This document shows positions 45,979 to 54,288 of a stretch of 64,000 nucleotides of DNA, one piece after another. Origin of the DNA: Micromonospora echinaurantiaca (lineage in GTDB: Bacteria; Actinomycetota; Actinomycetes; Mycobacteriales; Micromonosporaceae); assembly GCF_900090235.1 (NCBI RefSeq), contig NZ_LT607750.1, forward strand, positions 2,430,501 through 2,494,500, in the 5' to 3' direction. The translations under genes and the position numbers were made by a program. How positions within the stretch are numbered: position 1 is the stretch's first letter; the number at the start of each line of letters is the position of its first letter. The notes below the pieces were generated by a model. The model was not told where the DNA came from, did not search any database, and saw only the letters and a program-made list of their open reading frames with translations.

Positions 45979-45984
45979 GGCCGG

Positions 45985-47100
45985 GTGGGAACCGACGAGC
46001 TGTACCCGCCGGACCGGCTGGCCGCCGCGCAGCGCGCCACCGCCGCCGCCGGCCTGGACGCGCTGCTGCTGACCCCCGGCTCCGACCTGCGTTACCTCAC
46101 CGGCTACGACGCGCACGCGGGGGAGCGGCTGACCTGCCTGGTGCTGCCCGCCGAGGGCGAGCCGACGCTGATCGTGCCCACCCTGGAGCGTCCCGCCGCC
46201 GAGGCGTCGCCGGCCCCGGCCACCGGGGTGCGGATCGTCGACCACGCCGACGGCACCGACCCGTACCCGCTGGTGACCGCCGCCCTCGACGGGCCGGTGG
46301 CGGCGGTCGGGCTGGCCGACCGGATGTGGGCCGAGCAGGTGCTCGCGCTGCGCGCCGCGCTGCCCGGCGCCACCCAGCGGCTCGCCGGCGAGGTGCTGCG
46401 CGAGCTGCGGATCCGCAAGTCTCCGGCGGAGGTCGCCGCGCTCGCCGAGGCCGGCGCCGCGATCGACGCGGTGCACCAGCGGATGGGGGACTGGCTGCGC
46501 CCGGGGCGCACCGAGTCCGAGGTGGCCATCGACATCGCCGCGGCGATCCGCGCCGCCGGGCACGTCACCGTGGACTTCGTCATCGTCGCCGCCGGGCCGA
46601 ACGGCGCCAGCCCGCACCACGGCACCTCCGACCGCCCGATCGGGGCCGGTGAGCCGGTGGTGGTGGACATCGGCGGCACCATGCCGTCGGGCTACCGCTC
46701 CGACTGCACCCGCACCTACGTCGCCGGCGGCCCGGCCCCGGCCGAGTTCACCGAGTACTACGCGGTGCTGCACGCTGCCCAGCGCGCGGCGGTAGCCGCG
46801 GTGCGCCCCGGGATCACCGCCGAGGCGGTCGACGCCGCCGCCCGCGAGCCGATCGCCGCCGCCGGCTTCGGCCCCGCGTTCCTGCACCGGACCGGGCACG
46901 GCATCGGCCTGGACGGGCACGAGGAGCCGTACGTGGTGGCCGGCAACCCCCGGCCGCTGGAGCCCGGCATGGCGTTCTCCATCGAACCCGGCATCTACCT
47001 CGCGGGCCGACACGGCGCCCGGATCGAGGACATCGTCGTCTGCACGACGGACGGCGTCCACCGGCTCAACACCACCCCCACGGAGCTCATCGCGCTATGA
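45985..47100 (+). CDS. M24-family Xaa-Pro aminopeptidase-like protein
   Basis: The 371-residue protein has an N-terminal creatinase-like domain (to about 135) with SDLRYLTGYDAHAGE. The pita-bread metallopeptidase fold follows, where VVVDIGGTMPSGYRSDCTRTY supplies two Asp ligands, HRTGHGIGL the His, and SIEPGIYL and GARIEDIVV the two Glu ligands. All five metal residues are therefore present. Such enzymes remove an N-terminal residue before proline. Its stop overlaps the acyl-CoA dehydrogenase start (ATGA), so the two are co-expressed. Confidence 0.93.
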   Translation: MGTDELYPPDRLAAAQRATAAAGLDALLLTPGSDLRYLTGYDAHAGERLTCLVLPAEGEPTLIVPTLERPAAEASPAPATGVRIVDHADGTDPYPLVTAALDGPVAAVGLADRMWAEQVLALRAALPGATQRLAGEVLRELRIRKSPAEVAALAEAGAAIDAVHQRMGDWLRPGRTESEVAIDIAAAIRAAGHVTVDFVIVAAGPNGASPHHGTSDRPIGAGEPVVVDIGGTMPSGYRSDCTRTYVAGGPAPAEFTEYYAVLHAAQRAAVAAVRPGITAEAVDAAAREPIAAAGFGPAFLHRTGHGIGLDGHEEPYVVAGNPRPLEPGMAFSIEPGIYLAGRHGARIEDIVVCTTDGVHRLNTTPTELIAL

Positions 47101-48239
47101 CAGTCGACCGGATCCTCCCCACCGACGAGGCCCACGACCTGCTGGACCTCGCCACCGAACTCGCCGACCGGGAGCTCGCGCCGCGGGCCGCCGGGTTCGA
47201 GGAGCGCGCCGAGTTCCCCCGCGAGGTGCTGCGCACCCTCGGCCGGGCCGGCCTGCTCGGCCTGCCCTACCCGGAGGAGCACGGCGGCGCCGCGCAGCCG
47301 TACGAGGTCTACCTCCAGGTGCTGGAGATCCTGGCCAGCCGCTGGCTCGCGGTCGCCGAGGCGGTCAGCGTGCACACCCTGTCCTGCTACCCGGTGGCCG
47401 CCTTCGGCAGCGACGAACAGCGCAAGCTGCTGCCCGACATGATCGGCGGCGAGCTGCTCGGGGCGTACTGCCTCTCCGAGCCCCAGGGTGGCTCGGACGC
47501 CGCCGCGCTGAGCACCCGGGCGGTCCGCGACGGCGACGCGTACGTGGTCTCCGGCACCAAGGCGTGGATCACCCACGCCCGGGTGGCCGACTTCTACAAC
47601 ATCTTCTGCCGCACCGGCGGGCCCGGCCCGAAGGGCATCTCCTGCCTGCTCGCCGACCGCGGCACGCCCGGCATCCACCCGCAGGCGGCCGAGCGGACGA
47701 TGGGGCTGCACGCCTCCCCGGTGGCGCAGATCGCCTTCGACGACGCCCGGGTCCCGGCCGACCGGCTGATCGGCGGTGAGGGGATGGGCTTCACCATCGC
47801 GATGTCCGCCCTGGACTCCGGCCGGCTGGGCATCGCCGCGTGCGCCGTGGGGCTGGCCCAGGCGGCGCTGGACTACGCGGTCGGCTACGCCAAGGAGCGG
47901 CGGCAGTTCGGCCAGGCCATCATCGACTTCCAGGGGCTCGGGTTCAACCTCGCCGACCTGGCCACCCAGATCTCCGCGGCCCGGGCGCTGACGCTGGCCG
48001 CGGCCCGGCTGCGCGACGCCGGCCGGCCGTACTCGATCGAGGCGGCCAAGGCGAAGCTCTTCGCCACCGACGTGGCGATGCGGGTGACCACCGACGCGGT
48101 GCAGGTGCTCGGTGGCGCGGGCTACGTGGCCGACCACCCGGTGGAGCGGTACATGCGGGAGGCGAAGGTGCTGCAGATCGTCGAGGGCACCAACCAGATC
48201 CAGCGGCTGGTGATCTCCCGCGCCCTGGCCAAGGGCTGA
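47097..48239 (+). CDS. Acyl-CoA dehydrogenase
   Basis: This FAD enzyme introduces a trans-2 double bond into an acyl-CoA. The 380-residue protein shows the N-terminal helical domain, the FAD/substrate segment AYCLSEPQGGSDAAA and FYNIFCRT. It has the signature YAKERRQFGQAI, then QVLGGAGYVADHPVERYMREAKVLQIVEGTNQIQRL. The catalytic base position near the end carries Glu in VEGTNQ. The substrate chain is unknown. It is translationally coupled to the M24 peptidase and followed by a hairpin and an Lrp regulator. Confidence 0.95.
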   Translation: MTVDRILPTDEAHDLLDLATELADRELAPRAAGFEERAEFPREVLRTLGRAGLLGLPYPEEHGGAAQPYEVYLQVLEILASRWLAVAEAVSVHTLSCYPVAAFGSDEQRKLLPDMIGGELLGAYCLSEPQGGSDAAALSTRAVRDGDAYVVSGTKAWITHARVADFYNIFCRTGGPGPKGISCLLADRGTPGIHPQAAERTMGLHASPVAQIAFDDARVPADRLIGGEGMGFTIAMSALDSGRLGIAACAVGLAQAALDYAVGYAKERRQFGQAIIDFQGLGFNLADLATQISAARALTLAAARLRDAGRPYSIEAAKAKLFATDVAMRVTTDAVQVLGGAGYVADHPVERYMREAKVLQIVEGTNQIQRLVISRALAKG

Positions 48240-48260
48240 CCCGGTCGACCGTGGGTGGCG

Positions 48261-48298
48261 GCGCCGGTGCGGTGGGTCGACCGTACCGGCACCGGCGC
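48261..48298 (+). terminator. hairpin after the acyl-CoA dehydrogenase gene
   Basis: GCGCCGGTGC (48261-48270) pairs with GCACCGGCGC (48289-48298) around an 18-base loop; GGTCGACCGT is repeated at 48243 and in the loop. The long loop lowers confidence. Confidence 0.45.
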
Positions 48299-48342
48299 GG
48301 CCGTCCGGCGGCCGCGTCGTCGCCGTCCGGCGGTTTTCCCGG

Positions 48343-48348
48343 TAGGTT
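48343..48348 (+). promoter_or_regulatory. -10 box, leaderless promoter of the Lrp regulator
   Basis: TAGGTT lies seven bases upstream of the GTG at 48356. Confidence 0.5.
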
Positions 48349-48355
48349 GCACGCC

Positions 48356-48862
48356 GTGGAGGAGATCGACCGCGCCATCGTCGCAGCACTGACCGCTGAC
48401 GGCCGGCTGTCGTACACGGATCTGGCGGAGAAGGTGGGCCTGTCGGTCTCCGCCGTGCACCAGCGGGTGCGCCGGCTGGAGCAGCGCGGGGTGATCAAGG
48501 GGTACGCCGCGCGGGTCTCCTTCGAGGCGCTGGACCTGCCGCTGACCGCGTTCGTGGCGATCCGGCCGTTCGACCCGTCGCAGCCGGACGACGCGCCGGA
48601 GCGGCTGGCCCACCTGCCGGAGATCGACTCCTGCTACTCCGTGGCGGGGGAGGACTTCTACCTGCTGCTGGTGCGGGTCGCCAGCCCGGCGGACCTGGAG
48701 CGGGTGCTCCAGGAGATCCGCACCGCGGCGAACGTCACCACCCGGACCACTGTGGTGCTCTCCACCCCGTACGAGGGGCGGCCGCCGAAGGTCAGTGCCG
48801 AACTCCCGACGCGGGCACGGTCCCGGGTGCCGGGAGAGGTGGCTGGTTCCAACGCCGGATGA
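48356..48862 (+). CDS. Lrp/AsnC-family transcription regulator
   Basis: The 168-residue protein has an N-terminal winged helix (residues 2-50, LSYTDLAEKVGLSVSAVHQRVRRLEQRG). A C-terminal RAM domain that binds amino acids follows (about 62-140). GTG at 48356 gives the family-typical MEEIDRAIVAAL start. Lrp proteins respond to amino acids; the lysine-degradation cluster begins 1.2 kb downstream and is one candidate target. Its last 71 bases overlap the end of the convergent histidine phosphatase gene. Confidence 0.94.
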   Translation: MEEIDRAIVAALTADGRLSYTDLAEKVGLSVSAVHQRVRRLEQRGVIKGYAARVSFEALDLPLTAFVAIRPFDPSQPDDAPERLAHLPEIDSCYSVAGEDFYLLLVRVASPADLERVLQEIRTAANVTTRTTVVLSTPYEGRPPKVSAELPTRARSRVPGEVAGSNAG

Positions 48863-49403
48863 CCTGCCGGCCGTGCTCGTGGCCGAGGGTGCTGACCGTG
48901 GCGGTGTCCAGGCGCAGCCGACCGCCGGCGGCGGGGGGCAGGCCGATCCAGCGGGCGCCGGCCACCCGGAGGCTGTGCCCGTGCGCGACCAGCGCCACGT
49001 GACCCTTGTCGAGCAGCGGAGTGACCCGGGCGAGTACCCGGTCGAGCCGGGCGCCCACCTGCTCGGGTGACTCGCCGCCGGGGCAGCCGTCGGTCCACAG
49101 GTACCAGTGCGGGTGGTCGCCGCGGATGTCGGCGCTGGTGCGGCCCTCGTACTCGCCGTAGTTCCACTCGGCGAGGTCGTCGTCGGTCGCGGTGACGGTG
49201 AGGCCGGCCAGTTGGGCGGTGCGTACCGCGCGCTGCCGGGGGCTGCTCAGCACCGCGACGAACCGCCGGTCGGCCAGGAACGCGCCGACCATCCGGGCCT
49301 GTCGCTCGCCGTCCGGGGTGAGCGCCAGGTCGGTGTACGAGGTGTGCCGGTGACTCGCGCTCCAGGTGGTCTCGCCGTGCCGGATCAGCAGGATCTCGCC
49401 CAT
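48792..49403 (-). CDS. Histidine phosphatase (phosphoglycerate mutase-like) protein
   Basis: The 203-residue enzyme has the branch-1 catalytic RHGET in LLIRHGETTW and the second His in VALVAHGHSLR. Supporting residues appear in SSPRQRAVRTAQLAG (Arg) and WNYGEYEG (Glu). Such phosphatases act on small phosphorylated metabolites; the substrate is unknown. The start ATG at 49403 has GGACGA upstream. The C-terminal 24 codons lie opposite the end of the Lrp gene. Confidence 0.93.
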   Translation of the reverse strand: MGEILLIRHGETTWSASHRHTSYTDLALTPDGERQARMVGAFLADRRFVAVLSSPRQRAVRTAQLAGLTVTATDDDLAEWNYGEYEGRTSADIRGDHPHWYLWTDGCPGGESPEQVGARLDRVLARVTPLLDKGHVALVAHGHSLRVAGARWIGLPPAAGGRLRLDTATVSTLGHEHGRQVIRRWNQPPLPAPGTVPASGVRH

Positions 49404-49439
49404 TCGTCCAGTTAACCAGTCACCGGTCTCCCTCGTTCA

Positions 49440-49464
49440 CCTAGTGTCCTAGGACGGCCTAGTG
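49440..49464 (+). promoter_or_regulatory. repeat and palindrome upstream of the csbD-like gene
   Basis: CCTAGTG occurs at 49440-49446 and 49458-49464 with an 18-base period. The palindrome GTCCTAGGAC (49446-49455) lies between them. This may be an operator or stress promoter; no recognised sigma consensus is clear. Confidence 0.35.
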
Positions 49465-49565
49465 GGTGTGCGGTGGGCGACCCACGTTTCCGCTCACCGG
49501 GCCCGGGCATGCTCCGGATCGAGGGGCCCGTCCGGCCCCTGATCGGCCGGAGCAGAGGAGGCGAC

Positions 49566-49760
49566 ATGGGCTTCACCGACAAGGCGAAGAGCAAGGTCGA
49601 GCAGCTGACCGGCGCCGCCAAGGAGCGGATCGGCGACGTGACCGAAAACCAGCGGATGCGCGGGGAGGGCGGCTCGCAGCAGCGCGACGCCCAGACCCGG
49701 CAGGCCGGTGAGCAGGCCAAGGAGGCCGGTAAGAAGCTGCGGGACGCCTTCACCAGGTGA
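49566..49760 (+). CDS. CsbD-family stress protein
   Basis: The 64-residue protein matches the CsbD family: MGFTDKAKSKVEQLTGAAKE, then GDVTENQRMRGEG, and a Lys/Glu/Gln-rich helical tail. CsbD proteins are small, highly charged and induced by general stress; their biochemical role is unknown. ATG at 49566 has AGAGGAGG upstream. A 17-bp hairpin follows ten bases after the stop. Confidence 0.9.
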   Translation: MGFTDKAKSKVEQLTGAAKERIGDVTENQRMRGEGGSQQRDAQTRQAGEQAKEAGKKLRDAFTR

Positions 49761-49769
49761 CCCCGCCCG

Positions 49770-49808
49770 GCGTGGCGGCCCCCGGCGTCATGCCGGGGGC
49801 CGCCACGC
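49770..49808 (+). terminator. strong terminator of the csbD-like gene
   Basis: A perfect 17-bp stem, GCGTGGCGGCCCCCGGC (49770-49786) with 49792-49808, has a GTCAT loop. Confidence 0.75.
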
Positions 49809-49877
49809 GTTCAGGGGTGGAAGCCGGCACCGAGCGCCCGGCCGCGGCCAGCGGCACGGGCGGGGCCGCCCGGTCCG

Positions 49878-49962
49878 GGGTTGATCCACTCCGGTTCCGG
49901 GATGTCGCGGTGTCGACGGGGCTCCGATACCGCGATGTGCGGGCAGGGGAGTGGATCAACCC
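49878..49962. repeat. 85-bp nested inverted repeat
   Basis: GGGTTGATCCACTCC (49878-49892) and its exact reverse complement (49948-49962) enclose 55 bases. Inside, CGCGGTGTCG (49906-49915) pairs with CGATACCGCG (49925-49934), with one G-T pair. The element lies between two terminators and belongs to no gene. It could be a REP- or MITE-like repeat or a structured RNA. Confidence 0.75.
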
Positions 49963-49995
49963 GCCAGGCCGGCGTTCGCGGGACGGCAGAGACGG

Positions 49996-50032
49996 GTCAC
50001 CCCCGCCGTCGGGTGGTGACGGCGGGGGTGAC
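49996..50032 (-). terminator. strong terminator of kamA
   Basis: GTCACCCCCGCCGTC (49996-50010) pairs perfectly with 50018-50032 around a 7-base loop. It lies 14 bases past the kamA stop on the minus strand. Confidence 0.75.
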
Positions 50033-50046
50033 GGGACGCGCGGCGG

Positions 50047-51453
50047 TCAGTCGTTGCGGTGGTCGGCCCACCACTGCTGGCCGGACTCCGGCAGGGTGTC
50101 GATCGGGTCGTAGTAGGCGTAGCGCTTGTTCAACGCCTCCAGGTCGGCCGACTCGATGCTGGTGCGGTAGTTCTTGGTCCAGTACGAGATGCCGCGTTCG
50201 CGGTCGTACTCGGTGAGCATGTGCACCCAGCGCTTGCCGACGAAGGGGACGTCGCAGACGATCCGCGGGGTGGCGTAGCCGGGCAGGTAGCCCATGATGT
50301 CGTGCTGGAGCTGCTGGGCGTGCCAGACCGGGACCCGCCAGTGCTCGGCGTTGGGGATCATGTCGCACATGTAGAAGTAGTACGGCAGGATGCCCGCCTC
50401 GCCCTGCAGGGCGAAGCAGAGGTCGAGCAGCTCCTTGCTGGTGGCGTTGACGCCGCGCATGAGCACGCCCTGGTTGCGTACGTCGCGGACGCCGACGTCG
50501 AGGGCGGTCTGGGCGGCCTTGGCGACCAGCGGGGTGAGCGACTGGGCGTGGTTGACGTGGGTGTGGATGGCGAGGTTGACGCCGCGGCGGGCGGCGGTGC
50601 GGGCGACGCGTTCGAGGCCCTCGACGACGTCGGCCTGGAGCCAGTGCTGCGGCAGGCCCATGAGGGCCTTGGTGGCGAGCCGGATGTCGCGGATGGTCTC
50701 GATCTCGAGCAGCCGCATCAGGTAGGACTCGAGGTTGCGCCAGGGCACGTTGGCCACGTCGCCGCCGGAGACGACGACGTCGCGGACGCCGGGGTGGGCC
50801 TTGAGGTAGGTGATGTGGGCGTCGTAGCGGTCGACGGGCTTGAGGGTGAGCTTGAGCTTGTCGACGGCGGGGGTCGAGTTGCCGACCAGGTCCATCCGGG
50901 TGCAGTGGCCGCAGTACTGCGGGCAGGTGGAGAGCAGTTCGGCGAGGACCTTGGTGGGGTAGCGGTGGGTGAGGCCCTCGGCGACCCACATGTCGTGTTC
51001 GTGCAGCGAGTCGCGGCTGGCGTAGGGGTGTGAGGGCCAGTCGGTGCGCCGGTCGGAGGCGACCGGGATCATGTAGCGCCGCACGGGGTCGGCGAGGAAC
51101 GCCTCGGTGCTCATCGGCGCGAACGGGACCATGGTGTTGAGCATCTGCGGCGGCACCAGCATCGACATGGTGGCCAGGGCTGCCTGGTCGGCGGCGAGGT
51201 CGTCGTAGAAGGTCTCGTCGACGAGGTCACCGAGGACGGCGCGCAGTTGCTTGATGTTCTTGACGCAGTTGACGCGCTGCCACTGGGCGGATTCCCACTG
51301 CTCGCGGGTGACGTGGCGCCAGCCGGGGAAGCGGGTCCAGTCGGGTTCGACCAGGGGTGCGCGGCGGTATTCGTAGGGCTGTCCGGCGGTGGGGACGGTG
51401 GCCGGCGCGGGGCGGGGCGCTGGGATGGTCTGCACCGGTTGGGTCTGGGTCAC
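50047..51453 (-). CDS. kamA: Lysine 2,3-aminomutase
   Basis: KamA interconverts L-lysine and L-beta-lysine using S-adenosylmethionine, an iron-sulfur cluster and PLP. The 468-residue protein carries the radical-SAM motif CPQYCGHC (Cys177, Cys181, Cys184), preceded by RDSLHEHDM and followed by VVVSGGDVANV and GLPQHWLQ. The PLP Lys lies in the C-terminal third. It is longer than the clostridial enzyme at the N-terminus. GTG at 51453 has GAGGAGGGG upstream. It is divergent from kdd and the rest of the lysine-fermentation genes, and shares their regulatory region. Confidence 0.93.
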   Translation of the reverse strand: MTQTQPVQTIPAPRPAPATVPTAGQPYEYRRAPLVEPDWTRFPGWRHVTREQWESAQWQRVNCVKNIKQLRAVLGDLVDETFYDDLAADQAALATMSMLVPPQMLNTMVPFAPMSTEAFLADPVRRYMIPVASDRRTDWPSHPYASRDSLHEHDMWVAEGLTHRYPTKVLAELLSTCPQYCGHCTRMDLVGNSTPAVDKLKLTLKPVDRYDAHITYLKAHPGVRDVVVSGGDVANVPWRNLESYLMRLLEIETIRDIRLATKALMGLPQHWLQADVVEGLERVARTAARRGVNLAIHTHVNHAQSLTPLVAKAAQTALDVGVRDVRNQGVLMRGVNATSKELLDLCFALQGEAGILPYYFYMCDMIPNAEHWRVPVWHAQQLQHDIMGYLPGYATPRIVCDVPFVGKRWVHMLTEYDRERGISYWTKNYRTSIESADLEALNKRYAYYDPIDTLPESGQQWWADHRND

Positions 51454-51498
51454 GGCCCCTCCTCGTACGTGCGATGATCGGCGGCCTCGAAGGCTACT

Positions 51499-51540
51499 GG
51501 AAAATATCCGGTGAAGAAATTAGTCTGCCGGAAGTTTTCC
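51499..51540. promoter_or_regulatory. dyad operator in the kamA-kdd divergent region
   Basis: GGAAAA-N3-CCGG (51499-51511) is mirrored exactly by CCGG-N3-TTTTCC (51528-51540) across 16 bases. The spacer is AT-rich for this genome. Symmetry and location suggest a regulator binding site controlling both directions. Confidence 0.6.
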
Positions 51541-51592
51541 CGCTACGCGAGCCCTGACCGGGGGTTCGGGCGGTTGGACAGGGGAGGTCGGC

Positions 51593-52654
51593 GTGACGTC
51601 ACCGGTGGGTCTGCACCGCGTTGTGGAACCGGCGGGGGTGCTGCCGCAGGCGGCGTGGCGGCTGGACGCGTCCCCGGAGATCGCGCCGAACGAGGTGCGG
51701 ATCCGGGTGGAGCGGCTGAACCTGGACGCGGCGAGCTTCCGGCAGCTGTGGGAGAAGCACGGCGGCGACGGCGACGCGGTACGCGCCGAGGTGCTGGAGA
51801 TCGTCTCCACCCGGGGGAAGATGCAGAACCCGGTGACCGGGTCGGGCGGGATGCTGATCGGCACGGTGGAGGAGGCCGGGCGGCGCTCGCCGCTGGGGCT
51901 GAAGCCGGGGGAGCGGGTGGCGACCCTGGTGTCGCTGACGCTGACCCCGCTGGTGATCACCGACGGGTTGGCCCGGTGGGACGGGCGCAGCGAGCAGGTG
52001 CCCTGTGACGGGTACGCGGTGCTGTTCGCCCGGTCGATCGCCGCGGTGCTGCCCGATGACCTGGACCCGCAGCTGTCCCTCGCCGTGCTGGACGTGTGCG
52101 GGGCGCCGGCGCTGACCGCGCGGGTGGTGGCGCGGTACGTGACCGACCGGGCGCGCGAGGGGGACGCCCGGCCGGTCAGCGTGGCGGTGATCGGTGGGGC
52201 GGGCAAGAGCGGGTCGCTGTCGTTGGCGGCGGCGCGGCGGGCGGGCGCCGCCCGTACGGTCGGGGTGGTGCCGGTGGCGGCGGAGCGGGACACGCTGACG
52301 GCGGCCGGCCTGGCCGACGCGGTGGCGCTGGCCGACGCCCGGGATCCGGTGGCGTTGTCGCAGGCGGTCACGACGGCGCTGGGGGTGCCGGCGGACGTGA
52401 CGGTGGTCTGCGTGGACGTGCCGGGTTGTGAGCATGGGGCGGTGCTGGCGACCGCTGACGGCGGCACGGTGATCTTCTTTTCGATGGCGACGAGTTTCTC
52501 GGCGGCGGCGTTGGGCGCGGAGGGTCTGGCGGCGGACGTGACGATGCTGGTGGGCAACGGCTACGTGCCGGGGCACGCGGAGTTGGCGTTGGGTCTGCTG
52601 CGGGGCGAGCCGGGGGTCCGGGCGCTGTTCGAGTCGCGGCTGGCGGCAGACTGA
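51593..52654 (+). CDS. kdd: L-erythro-3,5-diaminohexanoate dehydrogenase
   Basis: Kdd oxidatively deaminates 3,5-diaminohexanoate, the product of lysine 5,6-aminomutase, to 3-keto-5-aminohexanoate using NAD. The 353-residue protein has a zinc-free MDR-like layout with the nucleotide fold VAVIGGAGKSGSLSLAAARR. Family-typical segments include GKMQNPVTGSGGMLIG and FFSMATSFSAAALGAEG. GTG at 51593 has GGGGAGG upstream. It heads an operon with the amidohydrolase, kamD, kamE, kal-like and MutL-like genes, which fixes the assignment. Confidence 0.93.
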   Translation: MTSPVGLHRVVEPAGVLPQAAWRLDASPEIAPNEVRIRVERLNLDAASFRQLWEKHGGDGDAVRAEVLEIVSTRGKMQNPVTGSGGMLIGTVEEAGRRSPLGLKPGERVATLVSLTLTPLVITDGLARWDGRSEQVPCDGYAVLFARSIAAVLPDDLDPQLSLAVLDVCGAPALTARVVARYVTDRAREGDARPVSVAVIGGAGKSGSLSLAAARRAGAARTVGVVPVAAERDTLTAAGLADAVALADARDPVALSQAVTTALGVPADVTVVCVDVPGCEHGAVLATADGGTVIFFSMATSFSAAALGAEGLAADVTMLVGNGYVPGHAELALGLLRGEPGVRALFESRLAAD

Positions 52655-52659
52655 GTGCC

Positions 52660-54228
52660 ATGACGAACCCCTCGACCCTGTACCGCGGTGGGCTGCTGCA
52701 CTGCCCGGCCGATCCGAGCGCGACGGCCCTGCTGGTCGCGGACGGCAAGATCACCTGGCTGGGGACGGACGCGGACGCGCCCGGCGCGGACCGGGTGGTG
52801 GACCTGGACGGGGCGTTGGTGACCCCGGCGTTCGTGGACGCGCACGTGCACGCCACGGACACGGGTCTGGCGCTGTCGGGGTTGGACCTGTCGGGGGTGC
52901 GGTCGGCGGGGGAGCTGCTGGACGCGGTGGCCGGGTTCGCGGCGGGTCTGCCGGCGGACGCGGTGGTGCTGGGGCACGGCTGGGACGAGTCGGCGTGGCC
53001 GGTGTCGGGGTTGCCGGACGCGGGGGAGTTGGACCGGGCGGCCGGTGGCCGGCGGGTGTACCTGTCGCAGGCGTCGATCCATTCGGCGTTGGTGTCGCGG
53101 GCGCTGCTGGCGGCGTGTCCGGAGGCGGCGGCCGCGGCCGGGTACGACGGGTCGGGGTGGCTGCGCCGGGACGCGCACCATGTGGTGCGGGCGGCGGCGT
53201 TCGCGTCGGTGACCCGGGCGCAGCGGGTGGCCGCGCAGCGGCGGGCGTTGGCGCACGCGGCGTCGTTGGGTATCGCGGCGGTGCACGAGTGCGGTGGGCC
53301 GGAGATCTCCGACGAGGAGGACTTCACCGGGCTGCTGGGGATCTCCGGTGCGGGGTTGCCGGAGGTGTACGGCTACTGGGGTGAGCTGGGTGGCGCGGCG
53401 CGGGCGCGGGAGTTGGGCGCGGTGGGCGCCGGTGGTGACCTGTTCGCCGACGGGGCGTTGGGGTCGCGGACGGCGCACGTGTCGGGGGAGTACCTGGACG
53501 GCGACGGCGGCTGCGGGCACGGCTACCTGAGCGTGGAGCAGGTGCGTGACCATCTGGTGGACTGCGCGGCGCACGGGTTGCAGGGCGGGTTCCACGCGAT
53601 CGGGGACGCGGCGATCGGCACGGTGCTGGCGGGGTTCGCGGCGGCGGCCGAGCGGGTGGGCACGGATCGGTTGCGGGCGGCCCGGCACCGGGTGGAGCAC
53701 GCGGAGATCATGAACAAGCGGTTGATCGCCGGGTTTGTGGAGTTCGGGATCGTGGCGAGCATGCAGCCGGCGTTCGACCGGTTGTGGGGCGGCGCGGGCC
53801 GGATGTACGAGTCGCGGTTGGGCCTGGACCGGTCGTTGGCGTCGAACCCGATGGGGTCGATGCACGCGGTCGGGGTGGCGTTGGCGTTCGGGTCGGATTC
53901 GCCGGTGACGCCGCTGGACCCGTGGGGTTCGGTGCGGGCGGCGGCGGCGCATCACAACCCGGCGCAGCGGATGAGTGAGCGGGCGGCGTTCGCGGCGCAC
54001 ACCCGGGGTGGTTGGCGGGCGGTGCACCTGGACAACGAGGGGGTGCTGGCGCTGGGCGCGCCGGCGACGTTCGCGGTGTGGTCGACGCCGGCGGGGGTGG
54101 ACCGGGGGTTGCCGGTGTTGCAGGCCGACGACCCGGAGACGCGGGGTCCGCAGGATCCGACGCCGTTGCCGGTGTGCCGGCGCACGGTGCTGCGCGGTGA
54201 GGTGATCTATGAGGAAGGGTCTGCGTGA
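52660..54228 (+). CDS. YtcJ-like metal-dependent amidohydrolase
   Basis: The 522-residue protein belongs to the amidohydrolase 3 (YtcJ) family. The metal ligands appear as HVHATD near residue 64, FHAIGDAAIG near residue 312, RVEHAEIM near 347 and the Asp in FGSDSPV near 408. It probably hydrolyses an amide or lactam. It starts only five bases after kdd, so it belongs to the lysine operon even though no such step is part of the classical pathway. Possible roles are opening of a cyclised 5-amino intermediate or release of an acylated amine; both are speculation. Confidence 0.88.
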   Translation: MTNPSTLYRGGLLHCPADPSATALLVADGKITWLGTDADAPGADRVVDLDGALVTPAFVDAHVHATDTGLALSGLDLSGVRSAGELLDAVAGFAAGLPADAVVLGHGWDESAWPVSGLPDAGELDRAAGGRRVYLSQASIHSALVSRALLAACPEAAAAAGYDGSGWLRRDAHHVVRAAAFASVTRAQRVAAQRRALAHAASLGIAAVHECGGPEISDEEDFTGLLGISGAGLPEVYGYWGELGGAARARELGAVGAGGDLFADGALGSRTAHVSGEYLDGDGGCGHGYLSVEQVRDHLVDCAAHGLQGGFHAIGDAAIGTVLAGFAAAAERVGTDRLRAARHRVEHAEIMNKRLIAGFVEFGIVASMQPAFDRLWGGAGRMYESRLGLDRSLASNPMGSMHAVGVALAFGSDSPVTPLDPWGSVRAAAAHHNPAQRMSERAAFAAHTRGGWRAVHLDNEGVLALGAPATFAVWSTPAGVDRGLPVLQADDPETRGPQDPTPLPVCRRTVLRGEVIYEEGSA

Positions 54229-54288
54229 GCGAGCGAACCATCGGTACGGCGCGGGTGGCGCCGGCGCCGGGCGTGGCGGGGTGACGGC

